This document shows positions 1 through 8,524 of a stretch of 37,697 nt of DNA, one piece after another. The DNA is taken from assembly GCA_020631395.1 (NCBI GenBank), contig JAHDHI010000048.1, positions 1-37,697 on the forward strand, read 5' to 3'. Position numbers and translations under genes: made by a program. The notes beneath the pieces are model-generated. The model was not told the origin of the DNA and searched no databases. It worked only from the letters and a program-made list of their open reading frames with translations. This DNA comes from Bizionia sp. Its GTDB lineage: Bacteria > Bacteroidota > Bacteroidia > Flavobacteriales > Flavobacteriaceae. Position 1 is the first letter of the stretch. Each line of letters begins with the position of its first letter.

Positions 1-1
1 G

Positions 2-133
2 TTGGAACAAAAAATAGAGAAACTCATTGAAAACATGGAAGGTGAACTTATTAAATCTATAACAGCTTGCCAATTTTATCTAAATGCTATTACAGTATTT
101 TTAAAGTCTAATTGGTATAACACTGGTGGATAA
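2..133 (+). CDS. 3' end of unidentified protein (partial)
   Basis: An open frame enters from the left edge and stops with TAA at 131-133, giving 43 visible residues. The first part is charged and helical (LEQKIEKLIENMEGEL), followed by a more hydrophobic stretch with one Cys and a C-terminal NWYNTGG. I do not recognise the family from so short a tail. It converges on argH and is followed directly by a symmetric terminator, which supports a genuine gene end. Confidence 0.45.
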   Translation: MEQKIEKLIENMEGELIKSITACQFYLNAITVFLKSNWYNTGG

Positions 134-151
134 ATCAAAACACATGGAATA

Positions 152-183
152 AAAAGTCACGATGTTTCTATATTGTGACTTTT
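152..183. terminator. Bidirectional intrinsic terminator between partial gene and argH
   Basis: A perfect 9-bp inverted repeat, AAAAGTCAC at 152-160 and GTGACTTTT at 175-183, encloses a 14-base loop. T-rich ends occur on both strands. It lies between the stop of the plus-strand partial gene and the stop of argH at 189, so it probably ends both transcripts, including the long arg operon. Confidence 0.7.
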
Positions 184-188
184 AACAT

Positions 189-1481
189 TTAGTGATGTAT
201 GGGGAATTCCAAAATAAATTTCTCTCTAATCTTATCTAGTGCCAAATTGTGAATGCTTCCAATGTGCGTATGCTTTTTAGTTGTATCGGGCTTGTAATTT
301 CCAGATCTCACTTTGTCTCCAATGGTTCTATAGGCATCTCTGTAGGTTATTCCGCTTTCTACCAAACCATTCATGTCGTCTACGGTGAATAGGAATTTGT
401 ATTTGTCATCGGCTAAATCCACTTCGTTTACAATGATTTGTTGAATGGAATAATCAAAAATGTCAAGAATGCTTTTGATCTCTTCAAAAGCGGTGAACAT
501 GTCTTCTTTCAATAGCTGAAAATCCCTATGATATCCGCTTGGCAAGTTGTTGGTTATTAATGTCATTTCCGAGTGCAAGGCTTGAATCTTATTGCATTTG
601 CCTCTAATCAATTCGAATACATCTGGGTTTTTCTTGTGCGGCATGATGCTGCTTCCCGTTGTCAACTCATCCGGAAAGGAAAGGAAACCAAAATTCTGAC
701 TCATATACAAGCAAATGTCCATGGAAAACCTTGCCAAGGTATTGCTCAATCCACCTAAGGCACTAGCAATCGTTCTTTCATTTTTTCCTCGACTCATTTG
801 TGCGGCTATAACGTTGTATTTCAATGTGGAAAAGTTCAACTCTCGAGTGGTGAACTCCCTGTCTATTGGGAATGAACTTCCATATCCAGCGGCAGAACCC
901 AATGGATTTTGGTCTACGACTTTCAATGTTGCATCTATTAGATATAAATCATCGATCAATAATTCTGCATATGCCGAAAACCAAAGTCCAAAGGATGAAG
1001 GCATGGCTACTTGTAAATGTGTGTACCCAGGAATTAATTGGTCTTTGTGAGTGTCCGACAACTTCAACAGTGTTTCAAATAAATTACTTGTTTTGGCTTT
1101 TACTTCTAACAAATTTTGTTTGTAATACAAATTCAATGCAACTAGAACTTGATCGTTTCTGGATCGTGCTGTATGGATCTTTTTCCCGACATCACCATAC
1201 ATTTTAGTGAGCTCGAATTCAATCTTGGAATGCACATCTTCAAATTGTTCTTCTATTTTAAAGGTCTCATCTTCTATTTGTTGTTGTAATGTCGATAACC
1301 CTACTTCCAATTGTTCCAGTTCGTTGGTGGAAATCATATTGATCTTATGTAACATCTTTGCATGTGCCAATGAGGCTTGTATGTCGTATCTTGCAATGTG
1401 CATGTCTATCTCTCTATCGTTTCCGATGGTGAAATGCTCTATTTTTTTATCGATTGTCAATCCTTTGTCCCAAAGTTTCAT
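189..1481 (-). CDS. argH: Argininosuccinate lyase
   Basis: This enzyme cleaves argininosuccinate to arginine and fumarate, the last step of arginine synthesis, in the cytosol. It belongs to the fumarase/aspartase superfamily: HTARSRNDQ near residues 103-111, GYTHLQ with the catalytic His near 155, and the signature GSSIMPHKKNP near 276-286. I chose the ATG at 1481, giving MKLWDKG, which is how family members start. An in-frame ATG at 1499 would add six residues, but it lies inside a palindromic repeat and is probably not used. The length of about 430 aa is close to that of the family. It is the last gene of the operon, 74 bp after argE, a gap filled by the repeat element. Confidence 0.95.
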   Translation of the reverse strand: MKLWDKGLTIDKKIEHFTIGNDREIDMHIARYDIQASLAHAKMLHKINMISTNELEQLEVGLSTLQQQIEDETFKIEEQFEDVHSKIEFELTKMYGDVGKKIHTARSRNDQVLVALNLYYKQNLLEVKAKTSNLFETLLKLSDTHKDQLIPGYTHLQVAMPSSFGLWFSAYAELLIDDLYLIDATLKVVDQNPLGSAAGYGSSFPIDREFTTRELNFSTLKYNVIAAQMSRGKNERTIASALGGLSNTLARFSMDICLYMSQNFGFLSFPDELTTGSSIMPHKKNPDVFELIRGKCNKIQALHSEMTLITNNLPSGYHRDFQLLKEDMFTAFEEIKSILDIFDYSIQQIIVNEVDLADDKYKFLFTVDDMNGLVESGITYRDAYRTIGDKVRSGNYKPDTTKKHTHIGSIHNLALDKIREKFILEFPIHH

Positions 1482-1495
1482 ATTTTGTTTTTTTG

Positions 1496-1563
1496 TCATT
1501 CCTGAAAAGGCAGGAATCTTGTTATGCTATAGTTTTTGTTGGCATTCCTACTTTCTCAGGTGA
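1496..1563. repeat. Palindromic intergenic repeat within the arg operon
   Basis: GTCATTCCTGAAAAGGCAGGAATC at 1496-1519 holds a perfect 7-bp inverted repeat (ATTCCTG/CAGGAAT around AAAAGG). A diverged partner, GGCATTCCTACTTTCTCAGG, follows at 1541-1560. The GTCATTCCTGC...GCAGGAATC type is a common interspersed palindrome in bacterial genomes, so this is probably one member of a dispersed family. It occupies the argE-argH gap and could form a hairpin in the operon mRNA. Copy number cannot be judged from this window. Confidence 0.5.
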
Positions 1564-2647
1564 GATTTGGCTGTTTAACGATTACACGATTCAACAACTC
1601 AACATATGTTTGTATGCCTTCTTCGATTTCATAAAGGTAAATGAACTCATCTGCCGAATGTGAACGTGTACTGTCCCCAGGCCCCAATTTCAATGATGGG
1701 CAATTCAAACAAGCTTGATCTGACAGTGTTGGAGAGCCGTAGGTAGTTCTACCAATTTCCATTCCAGCTATTACCAATTCATGATCTAGCGGAATCGATG
1801 ATGAGTTCAATTGCAAGCCTCGAGGGGAAATCTCATCACAAGGGGAGTTTTGAGATAGGAAATCTGAGATTTCCTGATTGGAATACTTGTCGTTTACACG
1901 AACATCTACAACCAATTTGACCTCGGCAGGAACCGCATTGTGTTGTTGCCCTGCATGGATTTGGGTCACCGTCATTTTTACATTTCCAAGAACCTCGGAA
2001 GTTTTGTCGAAATGTTGTTTTTTAAACCATTGCAAAGCATCGATGGATTTGTAGATGGCATTGTCCTCGTTGGGGTGGGCAGCATGGCTTGGCGTTCCCT
2101 TTATCAAGGCATCGAAAACAATCAAGCCCTTTTCTGCAATGGCCAAATTCATCAATGTTGGCTCTCCAACTATGGCAACGTCTATCTTAGGTATGATGGA
2201 TAGCATGCTGTTCAATCCATTCTGTCCACTACTTTCCTCTTCGGCCGAAGCAACGATCACCAAATTGTATTTTAGATTTTTCTTGCTATGAAAATGAATG
2301 AACGTTGCCAATAGGGAAACTAAACAACCTCCAGCATCATTGCTTCCCAAGCCATAGAGTCTTCCATTCTCGATGGTTGCCTTGAATGGATTTTTCACAT
2401 AGCCATTGTTAGGTTTTACGGTATCGTGATGAGAATTGAGCAACAAGGTTGGTTTGGAAGCATCGTAGTATTTGTTCGTTGCCCAAACATTGTTTTTATT
2501 TCTTTTGGAAGGAATGCCATTGTGTTTGAACCAATTTTCAATTAGCAATGCCGTTTCGTCTTCTTCCGAAGAGAAAGATTGTGTTTCAATGAGGTTCTTT
2601 AGCAATGCGATGGCCTCTTTTGTGTGTTGTTTCATTGTTTTCATCAT
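1556..2647 (-). CDS. argE: N-acylornithine / N-acylcitrulline deacylase (M20 family, ArgE-like)
   Basis: A zinc-dependent M20 amidohydrolase that removes the N-acyl group from the arginine precursor. In Bacteroidota, where the carbamoyltransferase acts on acylornithine, the substrate is expected to be N-acylcitrulline. Metal and catalytic residues are visible: SHHDT (His73, Asp75), GSNDAGG (Asp104), AEEES (Glu136/137), GEPT (Glu162) and a C-terminal TRSHSADEF with the last His. The length of 363 aa is normal. The start overlaps the argB stop by 4 bases (ATGA), implying translational coupling; the second and fifth codons are also Met. Whether acetyl or succinyl is removed cannot be read from this protein alone. 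Confidence 0.9.
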   Translation of the reverse strand: MMKTMKQHTKEAIALLKNLIETQSFSSEEDETALLIENWFKHNGIPSKRNKNNVWATNKYYDASKPTLLLNSHHDTVKPNNGYVKNPFKATIENGRLYGLGSNDAGGCLVSLLATFIHFHSKKNLKYNLVIVASAEEESSGQNGLNSMLSIIPKIDVAIVGEPTLMNLAIAEKGLIVFDALIKGTPSHAAHPNEDNAIYKSIDALQWFKKQHFDKTSEVLGNVKMTVTQIHAGQQHNAVPAEVKLVVDVRVNDKYSNQEISDFLSQNSPCDEISPRGLQLNSSSIPLDHELVIAGMEIGRTTYGSPTLSDQACLNCPSLKLGPGDSTRSHSADEFIYLYEIEEGIQTYVELLNRVIVKQPNLT

Positions 2648-3420
2648 GTTTGAATGGTTGTGTGGTTGAAGGTTGAATTGAAAAGCATTTCTGGTTTTCC
2701 GATGCAGACCTTTTGTACATTTCTATCAATGGCATGAAAGCAATTGTCTAGTTTCGGTAACATGCCATCAACAATTATGTTTTGTTCCAATAGGGCTAGG
2801 TAGTTTTCTTTGGTTATGTTTTCTATGACGGAACCGTCATCGTTGACATCCTTTAAAACACCGTTCTTTTCAAAACAATAATACAATTCCGTTTTGTATA
2901 TGGATGCAAAGGCAATGGCCAATTCGGAGGCAATCGTATCTGCGTTCGTATTCAACAATTGTCCATTTTCATCGTGGGTGATTGCACAGAAGACAGGTGT
3001 GATGTTTGTCTCTAGAAGTAATTTCAGAATTTTGGTGTTTATATGCTTTATGTCTCCAGCAAAACCATAGTCAATGTTCTTTATCGGTCTTCTATTGGAA
3101 ACGATGGTATTGCCATCTGCTCCAGTAAACCCAATGGCATTGCAAGCATGTTGCTGCAATTTGGATACTATGTTTTTATTGATCTTACCAGCATAGACCA
3201 TTGTAATGATGTCTAGTGTTTCTGCATTCGTTATTCTTCTGCCCTCAATCATTTTGACTTCGACCTGCATTTGGTCTGCCAGTTTGGACGCTAGTTTTCC
3301 TCCACCATGAACTAATATCTTGGACGCTTTTATTTTTGAGAATTTAACCAGAAATTCATTCAAGGCTTTTGGTTGATCAATGATGCTTCCTCCGATTTTT
3401 ATGACTTTCAATGTTTTCAT
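2644..3420 (-). CDS. argB: N-acylglutamate kinase (acetylglutamate kinase family)
   Basis: It phosphorylates N-acylglutamate on its gamma carboxyl, the second step of arginine synthesis. It has the amino-acid-kinase fold: KIGGS at residues 8-12, HGGGK at 38-42 for phosphate and substrate binding, GRRITNAETL at 60-69, then FTGADGNTI. At 258 aa it is a short ArgB. It lacks the N-terminal helix that arginine-inhibited hexameric enzymes carry, so feedback inhibition by arginine is less likely (inference). It sits 31 bp after argF' and overlaps argE by 4 bases. If the pathway is succinylated, this enzyme must accept N-succinylglutamate. Confidence 0.93.
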   Translation of the reverse strand: MKTLKVIKIGGSIIDQPKALNEFLVKFSKIKASKILVHGGGKLASKLADQMQVEVKMIEGRRITNAETLDIITMVYAGKINKNIVSKLQQHACNAIGFTGADGNTIVSNRRPIKNIDYGFAGDIKHINTKILKLLLETNITPVFCAITHDENGQLLNTNADTIASELAIAFASIYKTELYYCFEKNGVLKDVNDDGSVIENITKENYLALLEQNIIVDGMLPKLDNCFHAIDRNVQKVCIGKPEMLFNSTFNHTTIQT

Positions 3421-3451
3421 TTTTTTGTGAATTAAGTTTTACTTGCGAGCA

Positions 3452-4387
3452 TCATAGTTTTTCCAGTATTCTCTTCAAAACGACTTGTGCTGCAAAGGTT
3501 CTGTTGTTTGCTTGTTTGATAACCGCTGAGTTATCATTGTCCAAAACAGCATCTTCCACGATTACGTTTCTTCTCGCTGGCAAACAATGCATGAATTTTG
3601 CATTGCCAGATTTTTCTTTTGTGATCATCCAGCTTGTGTCTTGGGAAATGACTTTTCCATAATCGGAATAACTGCTCCAGTTTTTTGCATAAACGAAATC
3701 TGCATCTTTCATTGCTTCTTCTTGATTGTAATTAATGGGTATGTCTTTGGTTGTTTTTGGATCCAATTCATAACCTTTGGGATGTGTTATTGAAAAATCG
3801 ACATCCAGTTCTTGCATGATCTCTACAAACGAATTGGCCACTGCATGAGGTAACGCTTTGGGATGAGGAGCCCAAGACAAAACGACTTTTGGTCTAGCTT
3901 TGGGTTTTAACTCTTCAATGGTAATGGCATCGGTCAATGCTTGCAATGGGTGAGCCGTAGAGCTTTCCATATTTACAATGGGCACAGTCGCATGTGCTAC
4001 AAAATTGTTTAAGATAAATTCGGATTCATCTTCCATTTTGTCTTTCAATGTTGGAAAAGCTCTCACGGCTATGATGTCTGCATATTGAGAAATCACTTGG
4101 GCAGCTTCCTTTATGTGTTCGGATGTACCAGCATTCATTATGGTGCCGTTTTCGAATTCCAAATTCCAAGTTTCATTTGCGTTCAAGGTGATAACTTGCA
4201 TTCCCAAGTTTTTTGCAGCTTTTTCGGTGCTTAGACGCGTTCTTAGGCTGGAGTTGAAAAAAAGCATGACCAATGTCTTGTTTCTTCCCAATTTGGAATT
4301 TTTGTATGGATGTCTTTTCAATTTGATGGCTTCTTGTATCGTTGAATTTACATCTTCAAGATCGTCGATGTTTAAATAGTGTTTCAT
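3452..4387 (-). CDS. argF': N-acylornithine carbamoyltransferase, probably N-succinylornithine type
   Basis: It transfers carbamoyl from carbamoyl phosphate to N-acylornithine to make N-acylcitrulline. The carbamoyl-phosphate motif is SSLRTRLST (47-54 region), followed by HPLQALTD and the C-terminal FMHCLPARRNVIVEDAV. The motif WAPHPKALPHAVANSF is typical of the acylornithine branch, not of ordinary ornithine carbamoyltransferase. In the 80s loop the residue before the conserved EH is Ser89 (NAGTSEH). At this position Xanthomonas AOTCase has Glu92 and Bacteroides fragilis SOTCase has Pro90, and Ser in place of Glu92 is reported to switch the Xanthomonas enzyme to succinylornithine. I therefore favour N-succinylornithine, subject to a proper alignment. 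It starts in a 4-base overlap with argD. Confidence 0.92.
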   Translation of the reverse strand: MKHYLNIDDLEDVNSTIQEAIKLKRHPYKNSKLGRNKTLVMLFFNSSLRTRLSTEKAAKNLGMQVITLNANETWNLEFENGTIMNAGTSEHIKEAAQVISQYADIIAVRAFPTLKDKMEDESEFILNNFVAHATVPIVNMESSTAHPLQALTDAITIEELKPKARPKVVLSWAPHPKALPHAVANSFVEIMQELDVDFSITHPKGYELDPKTTKDIPINYNQEEAMKDADFVYAKNWSSYSDYGKVISQDTSWMITKEKSGNAKFMHCLPARRNVIVEDAVLDNDNSAVIKQANNRTFAAQVVLKRILEKL

Positions 4388-5514
4388 TTCAATAGTTCTT
4401 TGGTCAGGGCTTCAAAAAAAAAGTCAATATGCTTTTTTTGAATGGACAATGGCGGTAGTATTCTAATGAGGTTTGGGTTTTTTGCATTTCCAGTAAAAAT
4501 GTGATGTTCGAAAATGAGATTCTTTCTCAATTTTGCAATCGGAAAATCGAATTCCAACCCTAGCATCAATCCCCTTCCTTTAATTTGTCTTATTTGAGGA
4601 ATTGTTTTCGCTCTTTCTGAAAAATATGAGGAAATGTCTTTGGTGTTTTTCATCAGTTCTTCATCATTCAATACCTTCAAGACAGCCAAGGATGCTGCAC
4701 ACGCCAAATGGTTTCCACCAAAAGTTGAGCCTAATAGACCAAAAGAAGCTTCAATTTTAGGGTGGATTAAAATACCTCCAATAGGAAAACCATTGCCCAT
4801 ACCTTTGGCGATGGAAATGATGTCTGGAGTAATGCGGTGCTTTTGAAAGGCAAAGAAGTCTCCTGTTCTTCCAAAACCGGATTGAACTTCGTCCATTATT
4901 AAAAGAGCATCGTGTTTTTTGCATAAGGCCTCTAATTCCTTATAGAATTCGGTTGTACTTTCATCCAGTCCCCCAACACCTTGAATGCATTCTGTAATGA
5001 CAGCGCAGACGTCGTTCCTTGACAAGGCTTTTTCTACAGAGACGATATCGCCTAGGGAAATGAATTCTACTTTCTGTTGCGCATTTATGGGAGCAACGAT
5101 CTTTGTGTTGTCTGTTGCTGCAACTGCTGCCGAGGTTCTGCCATGAAAGGCCTTTTTAAAGGAAATCACCTTCTTTTTCTTGGTGTGGAATGAGGCTAGC
5201 TTCAAGGCATTTTCATTGGCTTCGGCTCCTGAATTGCACAAAAACAGATTATGGTCTTTGCAATTTGAAAGCCTTGCTAGTTCCTTTGCCAATTGCTGTT
5301 GTAAAGGGTTTTTGATGGAATTGCTGTAAAAACCCAATTTGCCAACTTGCTCATTGATGCGCCTTACATATTCTGGATGCGAATGACCAATTGATATAAC
5401 GGCATGACCTCCATAGAGATCTAAATATTTGGTTCCGTTTTCATCATGGACAAAAACATCGTTTGCCTTTGTCGGTACAATGTCAAATAATGGATATACG
5501 TTGAATAGATTCAT
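4384..5514 (-). CDS. argD: N-acylornithine aminotransferase
   Basis: A class-III PLP aminotransferase converting N-acylglutamate semialdehyde to N-acylornithine with glutamate as donor. Visible features are LDLYGGHAV near 31-39, CNSGAEANE for phosphate binding near 93-101, FHGRT, the DEVQSGFGRTG motif at 208-218, and the Schiff-base Lys237 in SIAKGMGNGFP. The length of 376 aa matches compact Bacteroidota ArgD. It starts 11 bp after argC and overlaps argF' by 4 bases. Several Bacteroidota arg operons carry proC at this place; here it is absent. Confidence 0.93.
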   Translation of the reverse strand: MNLFNVYPLFDIVPTKANDVFVHDENGTKYLDLYGGHAVISIGHSHPEYVRRINEQVGKLGFYSNSIKNPLQQQLAKELARLSNCKDHNLFLCNSGAEANENALKLASFHTKKKKVISFKKAFHGRTSAAVAATDNTKIVAPINAQQKVEFISLGDIVSVEKALSRNDVCAVITECIQGVGGLDESTTEFYKELEALCKKHDALLIMDEVQSGFGRTGDFFAFQKHRITPDIISIAKGMGNGFPIGGILIHPKIEASFGLLGSTFGGNHLACAASLAVLKVLNDEELMKNTKDISSYFSERAKTIPQIRQIKGRGLMLGLEFDFPIAKLRKNLIFEHHIFTGNAKNPNLIRILPPLSIQKKHIDFFFEALTKELLK

Positions 5515-5525
5515 GATTTCTTTGG

Positions 5526-6503
5526 TTAAAAAAAGTTGGCTTTAAGGTTTAATCCTTCGGATTCTTCAAATTCAAATAGCAAATTCATATTTTGAATGGC
5601 CTGTCCTGAGGCTCCTTTCAATAAATTGTCAATGATGCATGTTATTAGGAGTTTGTCATTGTGCTTGTGCAGATGAATCAAGCATTTGTTGGTGTTTACT
5701 ACTTGTTTCAAGTGAATGTCTTCGTTTGAGACAAAAGTGAATTTGGCATCTTTGTAAAACGTTTTGTATATGTACTTGGCGTCTTCCAAGTCCCCTTCGA
5801 AATTGGTGTATGCCGTTGCAAAGATTCCTCTGGAGAAATTACCCCTATTTGGAATGAACACAATTTCTGAATCAAAACCTTCTTGTAATGCATTCAAGGA
5901 TTGATTGATTTCTCCCAGATGTTGATGTTTAAATGGTTTGTAATGTGAAAAATTGTTGTCTCTCCATGTGAAATGTGTAGTGGCAGATAGCGAAGTTCCT
6001 GCACCGGTTGCTCCCGTAACCGCATTTACATGAACATCGGTATGTATCAAATTGGCATTTGCCAATGGTAACAAAGCCAATTGGATTGCCGTTGCAAAGC
6101 AGCCAGGATTGGCGATGTGCTTTGCTTTTTTTATGGCATCCTTTTGTAATTCCGGTAAACCATAGGTGAATTGCTCATTTTGAAAAACCTTGTCTTTTTT
6201 CAATCTGAAATCATTTCCTAGATCGATGATCTTTGTATGTTTCGAAAAGAAATGATTCTCAAGGAATTTTTGAGAATTCCCGTGGCCTAGACATAAAAAC
6301 AAGACATCGACGTCCGGATTGACCCTATCTGTAAAATGAAGATCGGTAGATCCAACCATGTCTTGATGAATGCTACTGATTTTGTTTCCTGCATTCGATG
6401 TGCTGTATGCAAAATTGATGTTTGCTTTAGAGTGATGTAGCAACAATCTAATTAGTTCTCCTGCTGTATATCCAGCCCCTCCAATAATTCCGATTTGTAT
6501 CAT
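5526..6503 (-). CDS. argC: N-acyl-gamma-glutamyl-phosphate reductase
   Basis: An NADPH-dependent reduction of N-acylglutamyl phosphate to the semialdehyde. The N-terminal Rossmann motif is GIIGGAGYTAGEL (5-17). Catalytic Cys135 is in NPGCFATA, followed by AVTGATGAGTSLS and a downstream HQHLGEI. The length of 325 aa fits the family. The ATG overlaps the argG stop by 4 bases. Confidence 0.94.
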   Translation of the reverse strand: MIQIGIIGGAGYTAGELIRLLLHHSKANINFAYSTSNAGNKISSIHQDMVGSTDLHFTDRVNPDVDVLFLCLGHGNSQKFLENHFFSKHTKIIDLGNDFRLKKDKVFQNEQFTYGLPELQKDAIKKAKHIANPGCFATAIQLALLPLANANLIHTDVHVNAVTGATGAGTSLSATTHFTWRDNNFSHYKPFKHQHLGEINQSLNALQEGFDSEIVFIPNRGNFSRGIFATAYTNFEGDLEDAKYIYKTFYKDAKFTFVSNEDIHLKQVVNTNKCLIHLHKHNDKLLITCIIDNLLKGASGQAIQNMNLLFEFEESEGLNLKANFF

Positions 6504-7684
6504 AATTCCGAATTTACTTGTTGATATATTTTGTTTTGATTTCCAAGAATCTTGATGAAACCTTTAACCTCTTCTGCATTCCAACCTGTATTCGTTTCGC
6601 CATAACAGCCAAACTTGGCATTCATGAGATCGTGTTTGGATGCAACGCCATCCAAGGTGAAATGATATGGCTTCAAACTAACAAATACATCTCCTGAAAC
6701 TCGAGTTTGACTGCTTTCCAAAAAAACTTCGATGTCCCTCATTGCGGGATCTAAATATTGACCTTCGTGCAGATGCATGCCATAAAAACTCGATAGATGC
6801 TCTTTGTGCTGCAATTGCCATTTGGTCAGCGTGTGCTTTTCCAATAGATGATGTGCTTTTATTGTTATTAGGGCTGCTGCTGCCTCAAAACCGACTCGTC
6901 CTTTGATTCCTACGATCGTGTCTCCTATATGCATGTCCCTTCCTATTCCAAATTTGGAAGCCATGGCATTTAGTGTTTGTATTGTTTTTTCTGAAGTTTC
7001 TTTGTTGTTGTTTATGGCTACCAACTCACCTTTTAGAAATGTCAGCTTTATTTTTTCGATGTTGGTTTTTTCAACTTGAGATGGATATGCGTATTCAGGC
7101 AAGGGGTTTACTGATGTCAAGGTTTCTACCCCACCAATGCTAGTTCCCCAAAGTCCTTTGTTTATGGAATACTTTGCCTTTTCCCAAGACAGATCCACTC
7201 CGCAGCTCTTCAAATATTCTATTTCCTCTTGTCTAGATAGTTTTTGATCTCTAATAGGTGTGATGATTTCAATGTCTGGAGCCAACGTTTGAAATGTCAT
7301 GTCGAATCTCACTTGGTCGTTTCCAGCTCCGGTACTGCCGTGCGCAACATATTTGGCATCAATGCTTTTTGCATAGTTTGCAATCTCCATGGCTTGAATG
7401 ATGCGTTCTGCACTTACAGATAGAGGATAGGTGTTGTTTTTTAATACATTGCCAAAAATCAGGTATTTGATGATCTTGTGGTAATAGGTCTTGGTTGCAT
7501 CGATGTTTTTATAAGTTGAAACTCCCATTTTATAGGCGTTGTCTTTGATTGTTTTGATTTCCTCATAGGTAAATCCACCAGTATTGATACTTACTGCATG
7601 GACATCGAAGCCTGCTTTTGATAAATTGACAGCGCAATAAGAGGTGTCTAATCCTCCACTATAGGCCAGTACTATTTTTTTCAT
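6500..7684 (-). CDS. argG: Argininosuccinate synthase
   Basis: An ATP-dependent ligation of citrulline and aspartate. The N-terminal PP-loop AYSGGLDTSY is at 7-16. AHGSTGAGNDQVRFD follows near 114-128, and IVGIKGRVGFEAA supports the family. It has 394 aa, full length. The start overlaps the GNAT stop by 4 bases (ATGA), and its own stop overlaps the argC start in the same way. In a linear N-acyl pathway this enzyme and ArgH act on free citrulline after deacylation by ArgE. Confidence 0.95.
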   Translation of the reverse strand: MKKIVLAYSGGLDTSYCAVNLSKAGFDVHAVSINTGGFTYEEIKTIKDNAYKMGVSTYKNIDATKTYYHKIIKYLIFGNVLKNNTYPLSVSAERIIQAMEIANYAKSIDAKYVAHGSTGAGNDQVRFDMTFQTLAPDIEIITPIRDQKLSRQEEIEYLKSCGVDLSWEKAKYSINKGLWGTSIGGVETLTSVNPLPEYAYPSQVEKTNIEKIKLTFLKGELVAINNNKETSEKTIQTLNAMASKFGIGRDMHIGDTIVGIKGRVGFEAAAALITIKAHHLLEKHTLTKWQLQHKEHLSSFYGMHLHEGQYLDPAMRDIEVFLESSQTRVSGDVFVSLKPYHFTLDGVASKHDLMNAKFGCYGETNTGWNAEEVKGFIKILGNQNKIYQQVNSEL

Positions 7685-8298
7685 TTTTTGTCTCTTTTTA
7701 AGAATATGGTTTGTTTAATGCTTTTCAACCTTTTGAAAACCTCTTCTTTTGTTCTTTTGATTTCTTTTTTTTCTTTGTTGTTTGGATCAAATAGCATCCC
7801 TGTACATAAGCACATCTGTTGTTTTGTGCGTTGCAATACATCGTAGTTTTTACAAGTTTTGCAACCATTCCAAAAAGACTGGTCATTTGTCAATTCAGAG
7901 AATGTGACTGGTTTGTAACCTAGCTCGTTATTCAATTTCATTACAGCTAGACCTGTAGTGATGCTAAATACCTTTGCATTTGGGTATTTGGTTCTTGAGT
8001 GATCGAATATTAGTTTCTTGATTTGTTTTGCAATTCCTTGCCCTCTATGGTCTGGATGAACTATCAATCCGGAATTGGCAACGAATTTGCCATGCCCCCA
8101 AGCCTCTATGTAACAAAACCCTGCAAGTTTTTCATCCTTTAAGGCTATGACGGCATTGCCGTTTTTCATCTTTTCAACGATGTACTCCGGTTTACGTTTT
8201 GCAATTCCTGTACCTCGGATTTTGGCAGCTGCGGATATGGTATCACAGATCTCCTTTGCATAGATGACATGTGATTTGTCAGCAATGACGATTTTCAT
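7681..8298 (-). CDS. GNAT acyltransferase heading the arg operon (candidate N-acylglutamate synthase)
   Basis: First gene of the arg operon, 205 aa. The GNAT core is visible: an acceptor-side strand AVIALKDEKLAGFCYIEAW, then the acyl-CoA motif HPDHRGQGIAKQIKK at 81-95. After the fold comes an unusual cysteine set, C146 and C149 (GCKTC) plus C163 and C165 (CLC), which could bind a metal, and then a very basic tail of about 30 residues. There is no classical ArgA or ArgJ in the window, so this is the natural candidate for the first step, acylation of glutamate. Position, the 4-base overlap with argG and the presence of ArgE support this; acyl-CoA specificity (acetyl or succinyl) is inferred only. 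Confidence 0.8.
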   Translation of the reverse strand: MKIVIADKSHVIYAKEICDTISAAAKIRGTGIAKRKPEYIVEKMKNGNAVIALKDEKLAGFCYIEAWGHGKFVANSGLIVHPDHRGQGIAKQIKKLIFDHSRTKYPNAKVFSITTGLAVMKLNNELGYKPVTFSELTNDQSFWNGCKTCKNYDVLQRTKQQMCLCTGMLFDPNNKEKKEIKRTKEEVFKRLKSIKQTIFLKRDKK

Positions 8299-8417
8299 TG
8301 TTGTAGTTTAAAATTTGTGAATAAATTGAAGATGTATTTTTTGAGAAATGGAACCGGACTCACCAAAGTTCCTTGAATAGAGACATACCCTTACGGGCGA
8401 CGACGGAAAACAAAGGG

Positions 8418-8459
8418 CATAGAAATACTAGCATTACAAGTTGTAATAAAGTTTCTATG
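8418..8459. repeat. Nested inverted repeat upstream of the arg operon
   Basis: CATAGAAA at 8418-8425 pairs exactly with TTTCTATG at 8452-8459. Inside it lies a second palindrome, ATTACAA-G-TTGTAAT, at 8433-8447. It sits about 120-160 bp upstream of the first arg gene. It could be a hairpin in RNA from either strand, or the inner 15-bp palindrome could be an operator for an arginine regulator. Nothing in the sequence decides between these. Confidence 0.5.
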
Positions 8460-8524
8460 AGATGTTATGAAGGAAAAATGATTCAAGAGTTTTAAAAAAA
8501 TATGACGTAAATAGCTTACAAAAA

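Noticed and set aside
189-1499. argH start at 1499.
   Set aside because: That ATG lies in a palindromic repeat; the ATG at 1481 gives the usual family N-terminus.
8341-8410. Minus-strand resemblance to the RNase P P4 region or to part of a cobalamin riboswitch (AAGGAAC...GGTGAGTCCGG).
   Set aside because: The other conserved blocks (ACAGA region of RNase P RNA; CCCGCAACTG box of the cobalamin element) are absent, and the GNAT gene starts too soon.
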